DNA of 48,084 nt from Pseudomonadota bacterium (lineage in GTDB: Bacteria; Pseudomonadota; Gammaproteobacteria; Steroidobacterales; Steroidobacteraceae), in NCBI GenBank assembly GCA_025357635.1, contig JANXOV010000051.1:1-48084 (forward strand), read 5' to 3'. Below the pieces are notes generated by a model. The model saw only the letters and a list, made by a program, of their open reading frames with translations. It did no database searches and was not told the DNA's origin. Numbering within the stretch: position 1 is the first letter of the stretch; each line of letters starts with the position of its first letter. The position numbers were made by a program, and so were the translations under genes. Below are positions 40,235 through 48,084 of this stretch, one piece after another.

Positions 40235-42160
40235 ATGAAAGCCAGACCGCTGATGCAGCTGATCGGAACGATTGCAATTCTTTGTGGCATGCCGGCATTC
40301 GCCAACGAAACGCTACCGATCGAAAACTTCGCGCATTTGGAACGCATCAGCAGCGTCTCCATTTCCCCCGACGGGCGCTACCTTGCGATCATCTCCGCTC
40401 CCAAGGACCGCCGCACGGTGGCGATCCTGGACTGGCGGGGTGAGGCAAAACTCACCGGCGCCATGGGCACCGATAAGTACGATCAATTCGACGTCGACTG
40501 GTGCCGCTGGGCCAGCGACGTGCGTCTGCTATGCGGATATCGGGGCACCGCATCGGACATGGGCAATCACTATCCCGTCACTCGCATGGTGGCGATCGAC
40601 GCGGACGGCAAGAACAGCAAGGTTTTGATCCAGAATTCAGCGCGTGGCGAATCGCAGTTCCAGGACGATGTCATCGACTGGTCGCCGGGAATTGCGGATA
40701 CGGTGCTTGTGCAGGCCGTTGAGCCAGACTCTGCCGACAACTTCCCGTCGGTCTTCGCGCTCAACGTGCGCACGGGCTCGATGCGCATCAATACGCGCGC
40801 GCGGCCGCCGATCCGCTCGTTCAGAACCGACCACCATGGGCAGGTTCGTTTGGGTTGGGGCTACGACGATACCAAGATCTCCTATTTTGGCCGCCTGGAC
40901 GGCCAGCGCGAGTGGCGTCTGCTGAGCAAGTTCGAGGCGTTTTCACAGCCTGAAAATATCCTGACGCCTTTTTCGGTGGTGGCTAAAACCAACACCTTGT
41001 TCGCCAGAGGAAATTCTGATGGACGCGAAGCGTTGTGGAAGCTGGATCTGGAGGATCACGAAGAGCCCAGCGTCGTCTTCAGCCACCCACTGGTGGACGT
41101 CAGCTCCCCCTTGCTGGCCAAAGACGGCCGGATGCTCGGTGTTATCTATGAAACGGAGGAACCGCATGCCTATTACACCGACCCCTATTTGAGATCCGTG
41201 ATCGAACAAGTCAACCGTGTCGTGCCCGGTACGTTCAATACCATCCTGGACATGACCCGCGATGAGCGAACCTTCGTGATCACCTCGTACAGCGACACCG
41301 ACGCAGGGCGATTTTTCGTTTTCGATTCCATTCACGGCACACTCCAGGAAGTGGGCGCCGCATTCCCAGATCTGCCGCCGGAGAAAATGGCGAGGATGCG
41401 ATGGATCCACTATCCGGCAGGCGACAGCACACCCATCCCCGGCTACCTGACCGTTCCTGTCGGAAAGAAGGCCGAGCACCTGCCTTTGATCGTCATGCCG
41501 CACGGCGGACCCATCGCCAGAGAAAGCTTTGGCTTCAACTTCCTCACTCAGTTCCTGGCCAACCGCGGCTATGCAGTTCTGCAAATGAACTTCCGCGGCT
41601 CCGACGGCTACGGTTCGCAGTGGTTCCACGCGGCGCATCAGGACTGGGGCGGATTGACCTACTCGGACATTACCGATGCCACTCGCTGGGCCATCGCCCA
41701 AGGCATCGCCGACCCCAAACGCGTGTGCATCCTCGGATGGAGCTTCGGTGGATATGCGGCGCTGCTGGGCGCGGTGCGCAACAGCGACTTGTATCGTTGT
41801 TCGGTGAGCATCGCAGGCGTCAGCGACCTGATCGAACTGGAGTTCGACGCCCGTCACTTCTCCAACGCCGCCATCGCACGCCGCCAGATCGGCACCGATA
41901 GCGACAAGCTCAAGAAGGACTCGCCGCGAAGGCATGCGGCAGAGGTGAACATTCCGATTTTATTGGTGCACGGTGACCGCGACTTCAACGTGGAGCAGCA
42001 CCATTCCAAGGACATGCTCAGCGCTCTCAAACGCGCAGGCAAAACCGTGGAATTCGTCGACATCGATGGTGGCAATCACTCGTTGTGGCGCGAAGCCGAG
42101 CGAATCAAGCTGCTGCAATCGATCGAAAAATTCCTTGCCGCGAACCTGGGAGCGCCTTGA
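40235..42160 (+). CDS. S9 family prolyl oligopeptidase-like peptidase
   Basis: A 641-residue serine peptidase. I start at ATG 40235 (MKARPLMQLIGTIAILCGMP), with AGGGA just upstream; the ATG at 40229 is two codons earlier. The signal peptide suggests a periplasmic or secreted enzyme. Residues about 30-380 form a beta-propeller-like region (ISSVSISPDGRYLAIISAPK). The catalytic domain has the triad Ser503 (GWSFGGYAALLG), Asp581 (VHGDRDFNV) and His615 (DGGNHSLW). It cleaves peptides, probably after Pro or Ala in this family. It lies 45 bases downstream of the HAAS gene and converges with glmU. Confidence 0.92.
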   Translation: MKARPLMQLIGTIAILCGMPAFANETLPIENFAHLERISSVSISPDGRYLAIISAPKDRRTVAILDWRGEAKLTGAMGTDKYDQFDVDWCRWASDVRLLCGYRGTASDMGNHYPVTRMVAIDADGKNSKVLIQNSARGESQFQDDVIDWSPGIADTVLVQAVEPDSADNFPSVFALNVRTGSMRINTRARPPIRSFRTDHHGQVRLGWGYDDTKISYFGRLDGQREWRLLSKFEAFSQPENILTPFSVVAKTNTLFARGNSDGREALWKLDLEDHEEPSVVFSHPLVDVSSPLLAKDGRMLGVIYETEEPHAYYTDPYLRSVIEQVNRVVPGTFNTILDMTRDERTFVITSYSDTDAGRFFVFDSIHGTLQEVGAAFPDLPPEKMARMRWIHYPAGDSTPIPGYLTVPVGKKAEHLPLIVMPHGGPIARESFGFNFLTQFLANRGYAVLQMNFRGSDGYGSQWFHAAHQDWGGLTYSDITDATRWAIAQGIADPKRVCILGWSFGGYAALLGAVRNSDLYRCSVSIAGVSDLIELEFDARHFSNAAIARRQIGTDSDKLKKDSPRRHAAEVNIPILLVHGDRDFNVEQHHSKDMLSALKRAGKTVEFVDIDGGNHSLWREAERIKLLQSIEKFLAANLGAP

Positions 42161-42178
42161 ACGGCGCGCTGCCGTTCA
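42158..42178. terminator. Bidirectional hairpin spanning both stop codons
   Basis: TGAACGGC-GCGCT-GCCGTTCA is a perfect 8-bp inverted repeat. The left end is the TGA of the S9 peptidase, the right end (complement TGA) is the stop of glmU. It should act in both directions as a stable 3' end; there is no T-run, so intrinsic termination is not assured. It is the most stable small hairpin of the window. Confidence 0.6.
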
Positions 42179-43591
42179 GTTCTCAGACTTCTTCAACGCC
42201 GCATCGATGCGCGTCTTTTTTTCCTCGGCGCCGAATTTCTTCGGGCTCTGCCATTCATTGATCGACACCTGCTTGGCGCGTTCCAGGGTGAGCGTGCCGG
42301 CAGGCGCTGTCTTGGTGATGGTGGAGCCTGCGCCGATGGTGGCGCCCGAGCCGATGCGCACCGGCGCCACCAGCATGGTGCCTGAGCCGATGAAGGCCCC
42401 GTCCTCGATCAGCGTGGGCCATTTATTCACGCCATCGTAATTGCAGGTGATGGTGCCGGCCCCCACATTCACGCGCTTGCCGATGCGCGCATCGCCCACA
42501 TAGCTTAAGTGATTGGCCTTGCTGCCCTCGTCGATCTCGCTGTTCTTGATCTCGACGAAATTGCCGATGTGCACCGCGTCGTGCAGCAGCGTGCCGGGTC
42601 GCAGACGCGCGAAGGGTCCGATGTCGCAGCGCCGGCCGATCGTCGCATCGACAATGTGGCAGTTGGCGCGCAGCTCCGTGTCATCGCCGATCTGCGCATT
42701 GGTTATGAAGCAATTTGGACCGATCTTCACACGCGCACCGATCTTGATCTTGCCGATCAGCACCACGTTGACGTCGATGAATACGTCCGGGCCCACCTCC
42801 ACCTCGCCGCGGATGTCGACGCGCGCGGGGTCCGCCAGCGTCGCGCCGGCGAGCATGAGGTCGCGCGCGCGCCGCTGACGCAAGCCCGCCTCCACTTCCG
42901 CCAGTTGCACCTTGTCGTTCACGCCCATCACCTCGACTTCCGACGCGGCGATCACCGCATTGACGCTCAGCTTATCGCGCACTGCGAGTGCGAGGATGTC
43001 CGTCAGATAGTATTCGCGCTGCGCATTGTCGTTGCGCAGTCCCTGCAGCCAGCCGCGCAACTGACGCGCCGGCACCGCCATGAGACCGGTGTTGACTTCG
43101 CAGATCGACAATTGTGCCGGGGTGGCATCCTTGTGCTCGACGATGGCCGATGCGTGGCCGGCGGCATCGCGCACGATGCGGCCGTAGCCACTCGGGTCCC
43201 GCAGGGTGACCGACAGCACGGACATGGCCTGCGGTCCGGCGGCAGCGATCAACTGCTGCAGTGTCGCGGTGCGCGTCAGGGGCACATCGCCGTATAGAAT
43301 GAGTACGAGATGAGCGTCAGGAATCGCAGGAACGGCCTGCATGACGGCATGGCCGGTGCCCAACTGCTGCGCCTGCAGCACCCATTTGACCGGCTCGAGC
43401 GCCAGCGCCGTTTGAACCTGCTCCCCGCCGTGACCGAACACCACGTAGATGTCCTGAGGCTGGAGCGCGCGCGCGGTGTCGATGACGTGCTTGAGCAGCG
43501 GCGTGCCGGCCAGCGGCTGCAACACCTTGGGCAGATCGGATTTCATCCGCTTGCCCTGTCCTGCCGCCAGTATCACCACTGAGAGATTCAT
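42176..43591 (-). CDS. glmU: GlmU, bifunctional UDP-GlcNAc pyrophosphorylase/GlcN-1-P acetyltransferase
   Basis: A 471-residue enzyme with two activities: acetylation of glucosamine-1-phosphate and then its uridylation to UDP-GlcNAc. The N-terminal domain has LSVVILAAGQGKRMKSDLPKVL (3-24). The C-terminal left-handed beta-helix has many hexapeptide repeats (RVKIGPNCFITNAQIGDDTE) and the catalytic loop region KANHLSYVGDARIGKRVN, where His corresponds to E. coli His363. Length is slightly above E. coli GlmU (456). It follows atpC by 31 bases, on the same strand, with an intervening hairpin. Confidence 0.97.
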   Translation of the reverse strand: MNLSVVILAAGQGKRMKSDLPKVLQPLAGTPLLKHVIDTARALQPQDIYVVFGHGGEQVQTALALEPVKWVLQAQQLGTGHAVMQAVPAIPDAHLVLILYGDVPLTRTATLQQLIAAAGPQAMSVLSVTLRDPSGYGRIVRDAAGHASAIVEHKDATPAQLSICEVNTGLMAVPARQLRGWLQGLRNDNAQREYYLTDILALAVRDKLSVNAVIAASEVEVMGVNDKVQLAEVEAGLRQRRARDLMLAGATLADPARVDIRGEVEVGPDVFIDVNVVLIGKIKIGARVKIGPNCFITNAQIGDDTELRANCHIVDATIGRRCDIGPFARLRPGTLLHDAVHIGNFVEIKNSEIDEGSKANHLSYVGDARIGKRVNVGAGTITCNYDGVNKWPTLIEDGAFIGSGTMLVAPVRIGSGATIGAGSTITKTAPAGTLTLERAKQVSINEWQSPKKFGAEEKKTRIDAALKKSEN

Positions 43592-43603
43592 AAGAAGTCT
43601 CGC

Positions 43604-43620
43604 CGCGGCTGCATGCCGCG
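43604..43620 (-). promoter_or_regulatory. Hairpin between atpC and glmU
   Basis: CGCGGC-TGCAT-GCCGCG, a perfect 6-bp stem, lies just after the atpC stop and 12 bases before the glmU start. No U-run follows on the minus strand, so it is not a classical terminator; partial termination or processing between atpC and glmU is possible. Confidence 0.4.
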
Positions 43621-43622
43621 CT

Positions 43623-44042
43623 TCAGCGTTTCTTGCGCAGCCGTTCGATGGCGCGCAGCTGCGCCATGGCGCGCGCCAGCTCCGCCTGCGCCTCGGCCAG
43701 ATTGATCAGATTGCTGCGATCAGCCATGGCTTCCTGTGCACGCTGCTTGGCGGCGAGCGCCGCCGCTTCGTCCAGATCATGCGCGCGCGCCGCCGTGTCG
43801 GCCAGCACCGTGACCAGGTGCGGCTGGATTTCCAGCGCGCCGCCGCCGACGTAGAAGGACTGTTCATCTTGATTGTCGATCTGCACGCGCACTTCACCGG
43901 CCTTGAGCGTGGTGAGCAGCGGTGCGTGCTGCGGCGCGATGCCGATCTCCCCTTCCGAGGCCGGCACGAACACCCTATTGGCGTCGCCAGAGAAAATCTG
44001 GCCTTCGGCGCTGACGATGTCGAGGTGAATGGTGTTGGCCAT
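43623..44042 (-). CDS. atpC: F1 ATP synthase subunit epsilon
   Basis: A 139-residue epsilon subunit, the usual length. It has an N-terminal beta-sandwich (IHLDIVSAEGQIFSGDANRV, GEIGIAPQHAPLLTTLKAGE) and a C-terminal helical hairpin (AAALAAKQRAQEAMADRSN, then AEAQAELARAMAQLRAIERL). It couples rotation and can inhibit ATP hydrolysis. It is the last gene of the ATP synthase operon and is followed by glmU at 31 bases. Six bases separate it from atpD. Confidence 0.96.
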   Translation of the reverse strand: MANTIHLDIVSAEGQIFSGDANRVFVPASEGEIGIAPQHAPLLTTLKAGEVRVQIDNQDEQSFYVGGGALEIQPHLVTVLADTAARAHDLDEAAALAAKQRAQEAMADRSNLINLAEAQAELARAMAQLRAIERLRKKR

Positions 44043-44048
44043 GGTCTC

Positions 44049-45479
<1,431 letters not shown>

Positions 45480-45492
45480 TTAAAAGTCTTGG

Positions 45493-46353
45493 CTAAACTG
45501 CGGCAGCGCCGCCGACGATTTCCGACAATTCCTTGGTGATGGCCGCCTGACGCGCCTTGTTGTAGATGAGCTGCAGCTCATCGATGAGCTTGCCGGCGTT
45601 GTCCGAGGCGCTTTTCATGGCCACCATGCGCGCCGCCATTTCGCAGGCGACGTTTTCCACCGCACCCTGGTACACCTGCGACTCGAGGTAGCGCATGAGA
45701 ATGCCATCGAGCAGTTCGCGCGCGCTGGGTTCGTAGATGTAGTCCCACATTTTTTGCAGATCGCCCGCATCGGCGGATTGCACGGGCAGCAGCTGCTGCA
45801 CCTGACCCTTCTGCGTCATGGTGTTGACGAACGTATTGTTGGCCAGCACCAGCCGGTCGATCTTGCCGTCCCGGTACGCATCGAGCATGACCTTGATGGT
45901 GCCGATGAGGTCGGTGATGTGCGGCTTGTCGCCCAGATGCGTGGTGGAGGCGTCGATCTCCAGTCCGACGCGGCGGAAGAACTGCACGGCCTTGGTGCCG
46001 ATCAGGCACAGGTGGATCTTTTCTCCGCGGCCTTGGGCGGCGCGGATCTCCGTGATCGCCACCTTGAACAGGTTGGCGTTCAAGGAGCCGCACAGACCGC
46101 GGTCCGTGCTCACGATGATCAACCCGAGCGATTTGATCGGCCGCTCGATCAGAAACGGATGCTTGTAATCTGGATTGGCGTGGCGCAGATGACCGATGAC
46201 GTTGCGGATCTTCTCAGCGTAAGGCCGGGCCGCGCGCATGCGCTCCTGCGCCTTGCGCATCTTGCTGGCGGCCACCATTTCCATGGCTTTGGTGATCTTC
46301 TGAGTATTCTTGATACTCGAGATCTTGCTGCGGATTTCCTTTGCGCCAGCCAT
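45493..46353 (-). CDS. atpG: F1 ATP synthase subunit gamma
   Basis: A 286-residue gamma subunit (E. coli 287). The N- and C-terminal helices form the rotor shaft: [24 protein letters not shown]-type start (residues 1-24) and the C-terminal [20 protein letters not shown] with [20 protein letters not shown]. Both terminal motifs are strongly conserved. It connects the proton-driven rotor to the catalytic subunits. It lies between atpA and atpD, four and 25 bases away. Confidence 0.97.
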   Translation of the reverse strand: MAGAKEIRSKISSIKNTQKITKAMEMVAASKMRKAQERMRAARPYAEKIRNVIGHLRHANPDYKHPFLIERPIKSLGLIIVSTDRGLCGSLNANLFKVAITEIRAAQGRGEKIHLCLIGTKAVQFFRRVGLEIDASTTHLGDKPHITDLIGTIKVMLDAYRDGKIDRLVLANNTFVNTMTQKGQVQQLLPVQSADAGDLQKMWDYIYEPSARELLDGILMRYLESQVYQGAVENVACEMAARMVAMKSASDNAGKLIDELQLIYNKARQAAITKELSEIVGGAAAV

Positions 46354-46357
46354 CGTG

Positions 46358-47893
<1,536 letters not shown>

Positions 47894-47910
47894 TAGTCAA
47901 ACCTCTTCAT

Positions 47911-47935
47911 GCGGGTGCGCACCGCGTGCGCCCGC
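47911..47935 (-). promoter_or_regulatory. Intercistronic hairpin between atpH and atpA
   Basis: GCGGG-(TG)-CGCAC-CGC-GTGCG-CCCGC is a ten-pair stem with a two-base bulge, close to the atpA start (18 bases downstream on the mRNA). No U-run is present. It may adjust atpA translation or mRNA stability in the operon. Confidence 0.5.
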
Positions 47936-47942
47936 TTACAAC

Positions 47943-47956
47943 CAATTGATCAATTG
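47943..47956. repeat. 14-bp perfect palindrome at the atpH stop codon
   Basis: CAATTGATCAATTG is completely self-complementary and contains the atpH stop (complement of TCA at 47950-47952). It is A/T-rich in an otherwise G+C-rich context. A function is not known; in RNA it would give only a short-lived hairpin with the loop GATC. Confidence 0.4.
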
Positions 47957-48084
47957 CTTAATTCTGTTCGCAGCTGCGCCAGCCGGCCCTTGAGCGAGCC
48001 GTCGATGACCAGATCGCCGCAACGGATCACAGCGCCGCCGATCAGGCTGGGGTCCACCGCCGTGGTCATCTGGATATCACGCTT
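47950..48084 (-). CDS. atpH: F1 ATP synthase subunit delta (partial, C-terminus)
   Basis: The last 44 residues of a protein, cut by the right edge. Read on the minus strand, the C-terminal sequence [20 protein letters not shown] followed by [13 protein letters not shown] matches the conserved end of AtpH/delta, and it sits immediately upstream of atpA as in F1Fo operons. Delta is the stator link between F1 and Fo. The 5' part and the upstream Fo genes are outside the window. Confidence 0.93.
   Translation of the reverse strand, partial: KRDIQMTTAVDPSLIGGAVIRCGDLVIDGSLKGRLAQLRTELSN

Overview
The window is G+C-rich chromosomal DNA from a gammaproteobacterium. The strongest evidence is the atpH-atpA-atpG-atpD-atpC order running into glmU with glmS nearby, plus a membrane-anchored FadE-type acyl-CoA dehydrogenase, an ExeA/GspB pair, a GlmU/GlmS pair and a YLRGxSxxS-type sigma-factor partner. 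A Steroidobacteraceae/Nevskiales- or Xanthomonadales-like lineage fits best, but that is inference. No tRNA, rRNA, CRISPR array, phage gene or transposase was recognised. Coding density is very high, with many 1-4 base stop/start overlaps and several TTG starts.

Layout. 1-355: no convincing gene. 356-4416 (minus strand): a small membrane protein, then a GntR/YtrA regulator, ABC ATPase, ABC permease, DUF3187 protein and PH-like protein as a probable operon. 4684-10318 (plus): ECF sigma factor with a one-helix membrane partner, malate dehydrogenase, fadE and a DUF3667 membrane protein. 10360-14402 (plus): DUF4399 protein, DNA polymerase IV, ExeA-like ATPase and GspB. 14425-22673: small envelope, acetyltransferase and repair genes on both strands (lipocalin, BON lipoprotein, DUF4197, GNAT, DUF502, glutathione transferase, Tag glycosylase, MaoC hydratase, several unknowns). 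22895-24763: a receiver-domain/TonB fusion protein, the most unusual gene here. 24819-29350: SufS-like aminotransferase, degenerate redoxin, and a two-subunit molybdenum hydroxylase (IorA/IorB type). 29372-36839: GGDEF/EAL protein, an unknown, MATE exporter, NhaA, PBP4 and a methyltransferase. 36859-43591: glmS and glmU (minus) separated by a plus-strand block of PadR regulator, HAAS-type membrane sensor and S9 peptidase. 43623-48084: F1 ATP synthase genes, with atpH cut by the right edge.

Functional links. GlmS and GlmU make UDP-GlcNAc for the wall that PBP4 trims. Malate dehydrogenase and FadE feed respiration, which drives the ATP synthase. The regulatory pairs (YtrA/ABC, ECF sigma/partner, PadR/HAAS) each look like self-contained envelope- or stress-sensing modules. 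The best candidates for something new are the receiver-TonB fusion with its upstream 20-bp near-palindrome, and the PadR/HAAS pair with an apparently leaderless, operator-overlapped promoter.
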